A stretch of 64,000 nucleotides of DNA, taken from NCBI GenBank assembly GCA_029204225.1, contig CM055113.1:34762557-34826556 (forward strand), given 5' to 3'. The position numbers and the translations under genes were made by a program. Origin of the DNA: Diphasiastrum complanatum. Its lineage: Eukaryota > Streptophyta > Lycopodiopsida > Lycopodiales > Lycopodiaceae. How positions within the stretch are numbered: position 1 is the stretch's first letter; each line of letters begins with the position of its first letter. The notes below the pieces were generated by a model. That model saw only the letters and a program-made list of their open reading frames with translations, made no database searches and was not told the DNA's origin. Below, one piece after another: positions 45,966 through 58,024 of this stretch.

Positions 45966-45970
45966 ACTAG

Positions 45971-47114
45971 AACCAAGAGCATATACTTGATGACACAACC
46001 ACTTGTTTTCTAAAAGATTTGGAAACAAATCTAAGCAAATAATGAAAATAAATATGTCCCTACTATAGGCATGATACAAGACAACCATTGCCTCAATCCA
46101 ATTTTGAGATGTAGAAATCTCAACAAAGCAAGATAGTACATCAAGTAATGAAAGAGAAGCAAAAGTAAATGTGTTGAAGTGGATACAACCTAAAAATTGC
46201 CTCTCTTATCTATGTATTGTGAGCCACAAATACTTGGCCTTGCCTCTTGAAGATCTCCTTGGAACCATGTGTTGAGAAAACTCCTCAAGCCTTGGCAAAT
46301 CCATCATATACTTGGATTTTTGATAGATTTGAGAATCCTACCATCATCCTCTTGATTGAGATTAGATCCTCCTTATTCCTTTCATGCAAAGGAATATTGA
46401 CAAACTATCAACTATTGCAATCTTCATATCAAGCACCATTGATAAGAGATACCTCCAATTGAAGACTTCAAATAAGAAGTCACATGAAATCACACCACCT
46501 TTGCTTATACATGATGAAATGAGATCATCCAAATGAACAAGATAAGAGAATTGCTGAGAAGTAGACCTCCTTGGCAATAACTCTCCACATGCTTTTGCCA
46601 AAGCACCATATTCATGAGCCTTACCATCTTGTAACATAAGTTGAGGTAGATCACTTGGCCTCTCCTCCTTGAGATGATCCCAGTTCATATTGGCCACACT
46701 TCCACAAGGATTAGCATCAATTTTGAAAATCCTTACCACATCTAGTTTCTCTTGCTACCACATCACCATCCCTCTCAACCAAGCAACAATCCTTTCCAGA
46801 ATCAAATTGGAAACCATCATCTAGCATATTGCCAACACTAATGAGATTCATAGTGAGATTAGGCACAAAAAGTACATCTTTACGAATTATAGTGGATTCA
46901 ATACCAATTGGTACACTACCAATTCCTTCTATCTTGCATTCACCATCAATAGGAAAGAATATGAATTTCATTAGGAAAAATATGGACTCAAAGTTGGCCC
47001 TTTAAGAAGTTTGACTTTAGAGAGAGGTTATGTAGAGAGAGAATGAAAACCAATATCGTTTGGTTGTCGTTTTTATAGTTTTTGGTAATGCCTACATTCT
47101 AACTACTGTGGTAA
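45971..47114 (-). mobile_element. copia-3 debris, protease side (right)
   Basis: Mirror of 9685-10833. Protease C-part at 46971-46717 (DVLFVPNLTMNLISVG) and linker ORF at 46739-46362; a few residues differ from the left arm. Confidence 0.8.
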
Positions 47115-48279
47115 TGCCTATGCATACTGCTACTCACAATTGTTTAACACTGAACCCTGAACCCTGAAACACGCTAAATTCCAATATCGCCTTCCGTGAA
47201 ACACAGTCCTCTGGAGCTATCTTTGAATTGTGAAGCCGGTGAAGCTGGCAGGCAGGCAGGCAGCGAATGTGTTGTAGAGCGCTTGGCGAAAGAGAGATCA
47301 GAGCGTCGGGAACGGAGGAAACAAAAACTGCCACAAAATCAAAAGTTTAAACTTCCGCTCCTGTTTTGGTGTGTCATCGAAGGTGAACGTGAAAAAATGA
47401 AAACCTGAGCTAAAGTTTAAACCTGAGCTAGTGTTTGGGTGCGTCATTTAAAAACGAATATCGCACTATTCATAACCCTAGTTTCTAGGGTAACACTACA
47501 TTAGTTCTTTCCAAGTGTTGGGCAGGTATGTAGGGTCTTGCGTGGTATCAGCCTGGTATTAAAGAGCATACCATTTTGGTTATTTACTTTTTCAATACCT
47601 AGAAAAGGTGCATATTCTTGTGTATTGGCTTTGGAAACCTGGCTAGAGTGGTCTAGGCTCGGGCAATACTAGGGATACACCATAACCTGATCAAATTTGT
47701 CCCCTTTACCCTATGCCACCAGTGTATCAAATCATGATATCAAAATTTATTAATATCAGCATTAAATAAGACATTATTGAGATGCAATTTTCATTGATTA
47801 TGGTAGTCTTACAATGTACGCATGCCCATCAATCCTTCCAAAAATGGAGTTTTTGGATGCATTTGTAGACGTTTTTTCGCCTTTCACCTTTCGATTGTAG
47901 CGTCATCTATCACGTATTGCTACTTGCTATGTTCTCCATTGGCACTCCATCTACTCCATTCTCCATTCGCACACTCTCCATTCTCCTCTGCTAGTTCTTG
48001 CATTCTTGCTTCTTGCATCTTTTGCGCTCTCCATGCTGTATCTCCATCCTCATTTGTGGTTTGTTGGTTCTAGCATTCTTGCATTCTGGTGCTCTCACTC
48101 GTCTCCATTCTGACGCTCTCATTCATCTCCATTCGCCATTCTAGCTACTGGTGTCAATGTTGCTGGCTATTGCGCTCATCTTTGCTAGCTATTACGCTTA
48201 TCTTTGTTGGATTCCAAAAAGATGCAACCTCGGTAATAGGGTCGAAAATCGTCCAGAATATTGTAGTGATAGATAGAGA
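47115..48279 (-). repeat. Module A, outer right copy
   Basis: Mirror of 8520-9684, with the small ORF at 47134-47334 (MAVFVSSVPDAL start) and the extra 23-base tandem unit near 48100. Together with the adjacent module B it forms a direct repeat of 37274-39612. Confidence 0.9.
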
Positions 48280-49488
48280 TTAACAGAACTCTTGACAAGT
48301 CAAGACCAATAAGTCAAGACCAAAACTTTTAAAACCCTTTATTCATAAAATCAACAAGAAAAAACATAGCTGAAAAGTATATAGTACTAATAAAGCATCG
48401 TAAAGCAAAACCTATTTCAAAACATCCACTACCACCATCCCACCACACAAAACTGCACAAGTTAGCATAGTGAGGAAGACGTGTCAATGCTGAATGTCAG
48501 TTGTTATCCATGTACAAAATAAGTTTACTTAACTAATCAACATGCAATGTAAATGAAAGCTCATAGTCCAATCTTCCCTTACTGAAAAATGCTTATAGCG
48601 ATAGGCCGAACAATATCGTTACCATATCAGGACGAGTGCATGTTGATCAGTGTAATGGTTTTGGTCCTTATCTTTTAATTTAATTAATCATTATGCATTT
48701 GAAAATAAACTGTATAAACTATGTAGCATATTGTAAACAAACAAGTAGCTTCGATCGGTACATGAAGTGTGGGGCAAATCCATGCCATACCAATACTCAT
48801 ACTTGTCGTAGAGCAAACAGGTAATGTACAATTCTTGTAACTTCTTGAGCATATCCATGCTTTCCAAGAGTCCGCAAGCTATCTTATCGTTTTACTTATT
48901 TTAAACCTTAATCGTGTCTTAAAAAAATAGTATAACACAATATCTGCATGCATAAACGATAGAGTTCGTAACCACTCATTCATACTAGGATTAGGGCAAA
49001 TCCGGGCCGTTCCAATCCCTATGAATGTAGAAGCTCTTTGCACAACTCCATGTACTTCTAATTTTTTTTTTTAAATTACGTTAACAATCCCTTAATAAAC
49101 TAAGAATATCATTATCATCATTGAGGGCTACAATAGTACCTACGATAAGCAATGATTCTATATGTTAAGGCAATGCTTGATTGAGCAAAGGACATGTTAA
49201 AACCGGTGATCACAAGGAAAGACAAGCAAGAGCCTATACGTGGAGACAATAATCAATGCATTAAACTCACTAGACAATGCTATCTTGACATCTCTTATGT
49301 CACTAAGATTATTTCTTGTAACAATAATATCATCAACATATAAAACCATAAAAATGATCTTACCATCATTACATTTGACATACAATGAAGACACATAAGA
49401 GTTTATCACAAATCCAAGGGAGTTGAGATAGATATGCAACTTAAAGTACCAACCTCTAGGTGTTTGCTTGAGTCGATAGAAACTCTTA
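48280..49488 (-). repeat. Module B, outer right copy
   Basis: Mirror of 7311-8519. RT fragment at 49197-49439 (one residue changed in VTRNNL), frameshifted gene X exon at about 48690-49063, 14-base duplication present near 48300. Confidence 0.9.
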
Positions 49489-50697
49489 ATATCTGCATCC
49501 TGAGCAACCTAAAAGGCTATTAAGGCAGGAGCAAATTGCTTTTTAGGGCCCTCGATTTTAGGTGTAATGCTTACACTGTTCTGTACATAGATTCTGATCA
49601 ACTCTTGCCGAAATCTATATACATCGTCGGGAGTATACAACTCAAGAGTGAACTATCATCACAAAACACGTGAATCAGCAAATTACAAACAATGATAGTA
49701 AAGAAATATGAATCAGAATGAAAGAAACTACAAATGAACAAAATATTACATTTTCAACATCTACATCCACTTGTAAATTATATCACTCAAAAAAGAGCTT
49801 TGTATTGTACAAGACGAATCATGCACAACTAAAAGTGTCTCTTTATTGTATACACTGCATATATTGAACGAAAATTAGTAATATTACGACAAAAAATTTA
49901 TTTATACTATGATGATAGATTTAAACCAAAAAAAAATACATGCCTATCAGAGATAAATTGAATATGCCTCGAGAGATTTAATGGTTATCCCTCCAATTGA
50001 GGTTGTCGTTGTAGGTATTTCTCGAATGACATCATGAAGTAAAAAATCAACTTCTCTATGTATGTGTATTAGCAGCTGAGTTTACTTATACACATAGAAA
50101 ATTTGATACTCCCTCATTCATTTTTACAGAAAGAATGTTCAGGTTCCAATGCTGACTGCAACAATCAAAATAAAAATCAAAACAATCCTTACTTACGAAA
50201 GCAATGCTGACTGCAACAATCCAAATTAAAGCAATAAAAACAATCGAGAAATCCTTACTGATTCTCTTTGCCATTGGACTGCATTCGATGAAATATACAG
50301 CCCTTTCAAAATTGGCGTCTTTTGCCTTCACCGCTCCCATAAAAAATGGACTAACAACAAAAACTACACCATGAGAATCAGAACTAATACTATGTTGCAA
50401 AAAGTTTCCTTCGGCTTCTATCATAACATCTGTAATCTTTGATGCTTTTTCTTTCAGCTCGACACAAAATTTGGGACCTAATCTATAGTTTATATTTGAA
50501 TCTGGAAGAAAGAAATCAAAATAATTGCCAAGAAGATCAATTTTATTAGCTAAGTAAGCCTCGTATTGGTTATAATGCTCGGAATCAAAATAAACTTGCA
50601 TGGAATCATATGGAATTCTGACAAAAAAATTATGTACAAGAGCAGAAAGAGAAGTAGACACAATATTTATAGATTTTTCGGTTATTTTGTCGAGCTC
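49489..50697 (-). pseudogene. Gene Y exons, right-arm copy
   Basis: Mirror of 6116-7310. Main exon 50697 down to about 50257 (one residue changed in the early ALVHNFFVRIPYDS segment) with donor ATCA|GTAAGG; second exon near 49652-49509 with LYTPDDVYRFRQELIR. It contains 14 bases near 49870 that are absent on the left. Confidence 0.45.
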
Positions 50698-50702
50698 CTC
50701 TT

Positions 50703-51369
50703 TGTCAAATTTCAGAGTTTAAGGACTGAAATTGATCTACAAATGATCACAAAGAGTGATTGGTAGCATGGGATCTTGATCTATATGAAGACTAGCTTCC
50801 AAATCTAGCTTCTACTTGACAATCTTTGTGATTCCAAGCAAGAACAATAATAAAAGATGATCCACGGATTCACACGTGTGAAGTACAGCTACTATACGGC
50901 CTGACAACATAGAAATAGTTTACATATCATTTACTAAGCATTCATCCACAAAGAAAGTGCTTAAGAGTGTCAAAACACAAAGATTGCTTCACAAACCAAG
51001 ATTTATCATCATTAGCTCAATAATGGATCCATCATGGATCAAGTACAAAATCACAATACTCTCTCTCTAAGCTGCATCCAGCACGTGTGGGACAGCTCAT
51101 TGTACTCATCCATATCCAGATTGGATAAGATCTATCAAGTTTGCCACATCATCCATTGGTGGTTTGTGTTGACCTTCTAGATTCCTACAATCTAGGACCT
51201 AACTCCTATAATTTAGGAGATGTCATATTAGACTCAAATGAAAGCTAATCAAAATGGATCTGAATATTACAAGTGTCATTTCACACGTGTGGACAGGTCC
51301 TTGCACATGTGGATCCACATAGATGTCAAAATAAATCAAAAACCATGTAAAAATTGCTTATTTCTAACA
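50703..51369 (-). repeat. copia-1 3' LTR (right arm)
   Basis: Mirror of 5444-6110; ends TGTCAAAT and TAACA on the plus strand. Confidence 0.9.
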
Positions 51370-51376
51370 CTCATCC

Positions 51377-52132
51377 TCAATTTTTACATGATACAACTAT
51401 AGTACATCTATCTACAACTCCTAAGGCTGATCTTAACTTGATAAATGAAGCCTTTGGCAAGGCTTTAGTGAGTAGCTCAGCAAGGCAATCTGAAGAAGAA
51501 AGATTATGTAGCTTGATCTCCTTTGCTTGAACCTTTTTCCTCACAAAATGGTGAGCAATCTCTATGTGCTTGCTCCTTGCATGAAATGCGGGATTGGTTG
51601 CTAATGCTTGGCTTGATTGGTTGTCACAAAATATTGTTGGCTGCTCCTCGGCCTCCATGACTTGGAATTCCACCAAAAGCCTCTTCAACCATAGGATCTC
51701 CTTTGTTGTGGATGTTAGTGCCTTGTATTCCAATTCGGTTGACGATAGAGAAATAGTATATATATCTTGCTTTTTGGAAAGCCAAGACACTATGTCATTG
51801 CTAAGGAAGGTGACAAAAGCACTTGTGGATCTCCTATCCACCTTATTACCCGCAAAATCATCATTTGAATATGCCCTTAAGGCAAGATTAGATCCATCAT
51901 TTAAAATGCCAAAGTTCTTGGTGGCCGAGATGTACCTCAACACCCTTTTTGCATTTTTCCAATGACAAACCAATGGATTTTGCATAGATTGGCTTAGTTT
52001 GCCTACACTATAACTTAGATCAAGTCTAGTTATAATAAGATAGATCAAGGAGCCTACAAGTCTCCTATATAGTGTGATGTCCTCAAAGGATGCTTCATCA
52101 TCACTTTTGGAAACTTTTACATTTTGCTCCAT
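51377..52132 (-). pseudogene. copia-1 RNase H (right arm)
   Basis: Same landmarks as 4681-5436; two residues differ (LQVMEA to FQVMEA, NQSN to NQSS). Confidence 0.92.
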
Positions 52133-52213
52133 AGGAGTTTCTACTCCTTTACAATCTTTGATTTAAAACTTTTCTAAGATAGGAGAAGCATATTTGGATT
52201 GACAAATAAAACT

Positions 52214-52456
52214 CTAATCCTTGCCTCTCGAGACTTCTATTCCTAATATGAAATGAAGATTACCAAGATCCACCATCTTAAACTCCTTAAACAATGCTAC
52301 TTTCACTTCTTGTATACCATCAAGATCATTTCCACCAAGGATAATGTCATCAACATACAAAATGAGAATGATGATTTTACCATCATTAAATCTTAAGTAC
52401 AAAGAAGGATCATAAACACTTACAACAAACTTACTAGAGTTCAAGAAGGTATTCAA
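52214..52456 (-). pseudogene. copia-1 RT YVDD part (right arm)
   Basis: LYVDDIILGGND present; two residues differ from the left copy (NSSKF and FNDGK). Confidence 0.9.
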
Positions 52457-53835
52457 CCTAGAGTACCAAGCTCTAGTGCTTGCTTAAGCCCATAAAGGCT
52501 TCTTAGCAACAAACACACTTTTTCCTCTTGATCTTCTTTGATGAAGCCCTCGGGTTGCCTCATGAAAATCTCCTCTTCCAAATATCCATTGAGAAAAGCA
52601 TTAGTCACATCAAGTTGAAATACAGGCCAATTGAAAGTAGTTACAAGAGAAATAATCAACCTTATGGAAACTGGCTTAGCAATAGGAGCAAAAGTTTCAT
52701 CAAAATCTATTCCCTTGGTTTGCAAGAACCCCTTTGCCACTAGCCTTGCCTTGTGTTTGTTGATGCTCCCATCTTGATTGCACTTCAATCTATAGATCCA
52801 TTTGCACTCAAGTGGCTTTCTTCCTTGAGGAAGATCCACAAGCTTCCATGTATGATTCTCCATAAGAGCATAATACTCTTTTTTCATGGCATTGCTCCAT
52901 TCTTGTGACTCCATAGCTTCTTCAAAGCAAGTTGGCTCATCAAACATAGAAGTTAGAAAAGTATAAGAGGTAAGTGAATGTAGATATTCCCTTTGTTCAC
53001 CTTTGTCAACATAGGTGAGCCTCGAGGGCTCGGCCTTCCTTCTTGTAGATCTCCTTGGAGTCCTCAGATCTTGAGATGGATCTTCAAGATCTTGATCACA
53101 TGTAGGCTCCTCCTCAAACCTTACAAGATCCTTGACATAAGATGGATTAGAAGCTTTCTCATTCAACTTGTAGTAGTTACCTTCATCAAAAGTAACATCT
53201 CTACTCACTAAAATCTTCTTAGTGATTGGATTATCGACTCTATATCCCTTGCTATTTTCAGCATAACCAACAAAGATCCATTTAATAGAAGTAGGATCAT
53301 CCTTTTTTCTTGTATCTAATGCTTGAAAAACATAGCAAGTAGATCTGAAAATTCTTAGATCTTTAAGATTAGGCTTCTTACAAAATAGAGCCTCATAAGA
53401 TGTTATGCCTCCAATGGGCTTACATGGCAATCTATTATACAAATAAGTTGCACAAATAATAGCCTCTCCCCAATAGGACTTAGGTAGAGATGCATCTAAC
53501 CTTAAAGCCTTAGCACACTCACATAGTGTTCTATTCATGCTCTCGGCTATACGATTTTGTTGAGGACTATAAGTACATGTAAGTTCTCTCTTAATGCCAT
53601 TGAATTTACAAAACTCTATCATCTTGGTGGAGATATACTCTCCACCATTATCACTTCTCAATACTTTAATTCTAGCATCAAGTTGATTTTCAGCTAGAGT
53701 TTTGAACTTAACAAAAGCTTCAAACACTTTACTTTTGGAATCCAAAAGTTCAATCCAAGTGTATCTAGAGTAATCATCAATAAAAGATACATACATAGAC
53801 GAACCTCCATTAGATTCTTGAGAAAAAGAGTGCAC
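52453..53835 (-). pseudogene. copia-1 integrase and RT N-part (right arm)
   Basis: Same 460-residue frame as 2978-4360, ending in the same frameshift after LYGLKQA. Three residue changes noted (EWSNAM, FAPIAKP, EEEIFM). Confidence 0.93.
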
Positions 53836-53852
53836 ATCACTATGAATAAGAT

Positions 53853-54071
53853 CTAATGTTTTTGTAGATCTAGTGGAAGAGATATCAAATGGTAGCTTGT
53901 GTGCCTTTGAGGACTACAAGCTTGACAACTTTTTCCACACTTTGAGAGTGTCTTTGGAAGGCCAAGAGCAAGATCCTTGGTGCATAGCATCTCCATAGAT
54001 TTGAAGTTGGGGTGGCCCAACCTCTTATGCCAGAGCTCCACTTGATTGAGCTCCTCCTTCACCATGTTCAC
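53853..54071 (-). pseudogene. copia-1 GAG-pre-integrase (right arm)
   Basis: Identical peptide to 2742-2960, ELWHKRLGHPNF and CGKSCQAC. Confidence 0.85.
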
Positions 54072-54159
54072 ACTTCCAAGAAAAACATTAGCATCAAGCT
54101 TAAAAAGCCTTCCTTGCTTTGGATCATCAACTAAGCTCTTTGACTTGGCTCTGATACCA

Positions 54160-54822
54160 TGTCAAACTTCAGAGTTTAAGGACTGAAAATGATCTACAAA
54201 TGACCACAAAGAGTGATTGGTAGCTTGGGATCTTGATCTATATCAAGATTGCTTCCAAATCTAGCTTCTACTTGACAATCTTTGTGATTCCAAGCAAAAA
54301 CAATCAAAAAAGGTGATCCATGGCTTCACACGTGTGAATTATAGCTACTGTATGGCCTGATAACAGAGAAATAGTTTACTTATCATTTACTAAGCATTCA
54401 TCCACAAAGAAAGAGCTTAAGAGAGTCAAAACACAAAGATTGCCTCACAAACCAAGATTTATCATCATTAGCTCAATAATGGATCCATCATGGATCAAGT
54501 ACAAAATCACAATACTCTCTCTCTAAGCTGCATCCAGCACGTGTGGGACAGCTCATTGTACTCATCCATATCCAGTTTGGATAAGATCTATCAGGTTTGC
54601 CACATCATCCATTGGTGGTTTGTGTGGACCTTCTAGATTCTTACAATCTAGGACCTAACTCCTATAATTTAGGAGATGTCATATTAGACTCAAATGAAAG
54701 CTAATCATAATGGATCTCAATATTTCAAGTGTCATTTCACTCATGTGGACAGCTCCTCTGTGTGGATCCACATAGATGTCAAAATAAATCAAAAACCATG
54801 TGAAAATTGCTTAATTCCAACA
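54160..54822 (-). repeat. copia-1 5' LTR (right arm)
   Basis: Mirror of 1991-2653 with only about two to four differences seen. The primer site abuts at 54159. Confidence 0.9.
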
Positions 54823-54938
54823 CTCTTGGATAATCTTCACTTTTGGTGAAGAAACCTTCTGAGGAGCTGGACGAATAACATGAGGAGCAGAGGGTGATTC
54901 TCGGTCTAAATCAGATTCTCCAGCATCTGATTCAGAGA

Positions 54939-55272
54939 TCAGAAAAATACTTTTGACATGATGGTGATACGCTTACCATGCACGGCCAAAAGACGAGAAT
55001 CCTCAAAAAACTGGGATAGAAAATCTTCAGCAACACCGTGTAAGGCCTGCATGGCTATCACGACAAAACAAATATCTAGCCCAAGTGACATTTCTCACAG
55101 ATCGGCCGAAAGGAGTTGTAGGGATCAACAATCCAGTTGATCTCTTAAGTTTTCTTGTCTCCCTCAGCCAACCTTGCTTTCTGCCACATCTACAGCCAAT
55201 ACCAGGGGGAACATGGGCATGGAATGGCTGTACAAAGGTTATGAAATGAGAATTGGATTTTGTCCTAGCCAT
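54939..55272 (-). pseudogene. Histone H3 / CENH3-like ORF, right-arm copy
   Basis: Mirror of 1541-1874 with the same frameshift between VRNVT and AMQAL and the same early TGA. Because both copies share the lesion, it predates the inverted duplication. Confidence 0.6.
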
Positions 55273-55322
55273 CATTCTCAGAATAAAAATAAATAAATTT
55301 AAAAAAAAATAGTCTATAAGCT

Positions 55323-56173
55323 GATTATCGAACCCAAGCGCAGAGAATGAAAACAAAAAAAATTGTGATAAGAAGGCACTTGAGATCGATGCCAGAACTA
55401 AATATCGGTTTCGAGCGCAAGATAAAAAGAGAATATCAGAAGAACCCTAAACCACGCTCGAAAGCGATATTGGAAATACAGTGGTATCGGTGCCGAGCGC
55501 GGATGAGAAGGTGGAGTGATTGCGGACAGAGAGCGCGCTTGAGAGCGATATTGGGAGTGAAAAACAAAAAAATTACGAGAAAAAAATAAAAATTCAGAGG
55601 CAAAGTATATAGAAAAAGTTCGCACGTGTGAAGAAAACGGCTGCTGACATGTGGTAGCATGTAACTGGTCCATGTGTTATGTCCATACTGCCAATTATGG
55701 CTCGTTATGTATGAGGCCACGTGGGTGTAGGACACGTGCACTAATCATATTGTGACACGTGTCATTCTGCACGTGATAAATGTCAGATCAATCATTCCTT
55801 GTACGGCAAAATATTTTTGATGAATCCTGTGTCGACATGTGTCCTTTCGGAATTTCGAAACTCCTCGACACATGCAATTTTTTCTATAATACGTCATTTT
55901 CGGCATGGATTTTTATGCAAATTTCCTGATTTCTGAGCTGAATATCGATTTCAAGGGCACATTTGCCTCTATTTACGTTCTGTTGACATACTTGCACCTG
56001 GAACCGATACTGTCTGGTTCGGTATCGCTTTCAAGCGTGTCTTACGTCTCCTTTCTTTTCTGATCTTTGTACTTGTTTTCGGATCTGATACCCTATTTTC
56101 TGATATCTCTTTTGAGCGCACATTGCCTTGAGGTTCTTGTCTGACCAGCATTTTGCACCTGAGAGCGATATTT
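55323..56173. promoter_or_regulatory. Divergent promoter region and GATATCGCT motif array, right-arm copy
   Basis: Mirror of 640-1490. All five CACGTG boxes are kept (for example 55623-55628 and 55770-55775), as are the GATATCGCT-type repeats. Here both flanking units, the H3-like ORF and gene X, are present in full context. Confidence 0.5.
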
Positions 56174-56329
56174 GAAATCTTTTTCCTGTATTTTTTGTTT
56201 AAAATATCTAATTTCGATTCTAGTCTGCTTTCTTTTTCTCATGAATTTGGTATTAGTGATAATTTAGAGTATTTCAAATCTCCTTTTTCTCCTTTTTTTA
56301 AATTTTTCCTTCTATTACTGAGGGTCCTA

Positions 56330-57880
56330 GTGTGGAAGCATTTTATGAGATTTATTTTAAACTTAAGTCTCTACTCAGTACTCCCTTATTCAGATTTTAG
56401 AATAAGGACATGGTGGCACTCGACAAGCATAACTATAAAGCTAAGCTTGATAGAATGTTCACCAAGTTCCATAATGATTTTAAGTTTGTAGATGATTGCC
56501 CAATTTGCAATAAAAAATGTAGATTTGTTGAGTTTCAATCTGCATTTGTTTTTTTCTTTTGTTAAATATTTTTGACGATTTGGAAGCTAGCCCTTCCACT
56601 TCTGAAGCTGCTTTTTCTAGTGGTACAAAGTCTGAAAAGTCGAAGATTGTAGATATAGAAACTTTTTTTTATTGATACAAGCATTAGTCTAGATGATTGT
56701 ATAGATTTTGATCCTACACGAAATAGGACATCGTTTGTTGGCCCTAGAGCTCCCAACACCCTTTTTCCTTCTCATAATTCTCTTATCACATTGCCTACTT
56801 ATAATATAGATAATAATTCTTTTTCGACATTATCGGATATATCAGATCTTTTTTATTTCACTGAAGCTGAGACTCTTTGCATTTTGAGCAAAAAGCTTGA
56901 TGAATTTTTAGATATAATTGATTTTGATGTTGATGATCTTCTCCCTGGTGTTGACAATGTACATAATGATGAGCTTTATTCAGAAAAAGATTGCCTAAAA
57001 ATGGTTGTGGAGGAAACGTGCAATAAAGAATATGATCTGCCTTCTGAAGAGGAGTTTCTCAGAATTCAAAGTCATCTTGGTATTCCAAAACCAACTGTCT
57101 ATTCACCAACTATATTGATATCAAAAGGTGGACATAATATTGATGGAGAGACAATAATCATGGAAGACAAAGCCGGATGCGTAAGTTTTGTATCTTATTA
57201 TGTACCAGTAGATTCGTTATGTCAGATTATATACTGGAGCTAACTTTGGATTTTTTCATTTCAGGAAACAATTTTCCTTGATGATTTCGTAATTTGTCGA
57301 GGAGATAAGTGTTGCCCATTCAAAGTTTCATCAACATGGTGAGACAATGATTATGGCAATCAAGACACTGTCTCATTTTCTTGGAGGACATGATTTTAAT
57401 AAGGTGCATAGATTTATTGTTTATCGTAGGTACTATTGTAACCCTCAATTATGGTAATGATATTCTTAGCATATTAAGGGATTGTTAACCTAATTTCAAA
57501 AAAGTTCTTAGAAGTACATGGAGTTGTGCAACGTGCTTCTACATTCATAGGGATTGGAACGACATGGATTTGCCCTAATCCTAGTATGAATGAGTGGTTA
57601 CGAACTCTATCTTTTATGCATGTAGATATTGTGTTATATTGTTTTTTTAAGACACGATTAAGGTTTAAGATAAGTAAAAATGATAAGATAGCTTGCGGAC
57701 TCTTGGAAAGCATGGATATGCTCAAGAAGTTACGAGAATTGTACATTACTTGTTTGCTCTATGACAAGTATAAGTATTGGTATGGCATGGATTTGCCCCA
57801 CACTTCATGTACCAGTCCAAGCTACTTATTTGTTTGTGATATGCTACATATTTTATACAGCTTATTTTTTATTGCATAAT
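56330..57880 (+). CDS. Gene X, unknown intron-bearing gene (fullest copy)
   Basis: Runs from the right arm into single-copy DNA. Pieces: NKDMVALDKHNYKAKLDRMF and DDCPICNKKC (56330-56560, with one TAG at about 56397); an Asp/Ser-rich stretch through 56600-56790; the open frame 56791-57180 (SDISDLFYFTEAETL, EEEFLRIQSHLGIPKP, GGHNIDGETIIMEDK), ending at donor GCCGGATGC|GTAAGT. An exon follows TTTCATTTCAG at 57265 (ETIFLDDFVICRGDK, then in another frame HFLGGHDFNK). Last, 57505-57879 is open to a stop (RASTFIGIGT, ACGLLESMDMLKKLRELYI, YWYGMDLPH). No domain recognised. The early TAG and a frame change leave open whether it is still functional. The last exon is frameshifted in all four module B copies but intact here. 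Confidence 0.5.
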
Positions 57881-58010
57881 GATTTATTAAATTGAAATAT
57901 AAAGACCAAAATCATTACAACGTTCAGCATGGCACTCGCCCTGATACGGTAACGATATGGTTCGGCCTATTGCTATAAGCAACTTTCAGTTCGGGAAGAT
58001 TGGACTATGA
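57415..58010 (+). repeat. Parental version of module B gene X exon segment
   Basis: Similar to the non-copia part of module B (for example 7643-8240), from TTATCGTAGG to GGACTATGA. It lacks the copia RT fragment upstream and the 280-base tail downstream, and runs straight into repeat G. Confidence 0.8.
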
Positions 58011-58024
58011 AATTTGTGAACCTG

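Larger units (their letters stand above)
41172..45970 (+). mobile_element. copia-2 retrotransposon, right-arm copy
   Basis: The element is 41177-45965 with target duplication ACTAG at 41172-41176 and 45966-45970. 5' LTR 41177-41732 (short form), primer site TGGTATCAAAGCG at 41733, gag 41923-42243, zinc knuckle/integrase about 42480-43392, RT 43791-44087 (YMDY), RNase H 44347-44940, polypurine tract AAGGGGGAG at 45010-45018, 3' LTR 45019-45965. Compared with the left copy it has lost 5 bases in integrase and 1 base in RNase H (IANIFLKH then stop). Confidence 0.95.
50698..54827 (-). mobile_element. copia-1, right-arm copy
   Basis: The element is 50703-54822 on the minus strand, flanked by CTCTT (50698-50702 and 54823-54827). 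LTRs 54160-54822 and 50703-51369. GAG-pre-integrase 54071-53853, integrase-RT 53835-52453, YVDD part 52456-52214, RNase H 52132-51377. It carries the same stops and frameshifts as the left copy, plus a few substitutions (for example DIFMRQ to EIFMRQ and NQSNQA to NQSSQA). Confidence 0.95.
38418..56814 (-). repeat. Right arm of giant inverted repeat
   Basis: Mirror copy of 1-18399. The inner end is at TTAACAG (38418), where it joins another copy of module A next to the SNF2 gene. The outer end is set only by the window edge on the partner side. The right arm differs from the left by a 14-base insertion near 49870, a 5-base deletion in copia-2 integrase (near 42730), a 1-base deletion that truncates copia-2 RNase H (near 44928), absence of a 14-base duplication near 38444, and scattered substitutions. 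Confidence 0.95.
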
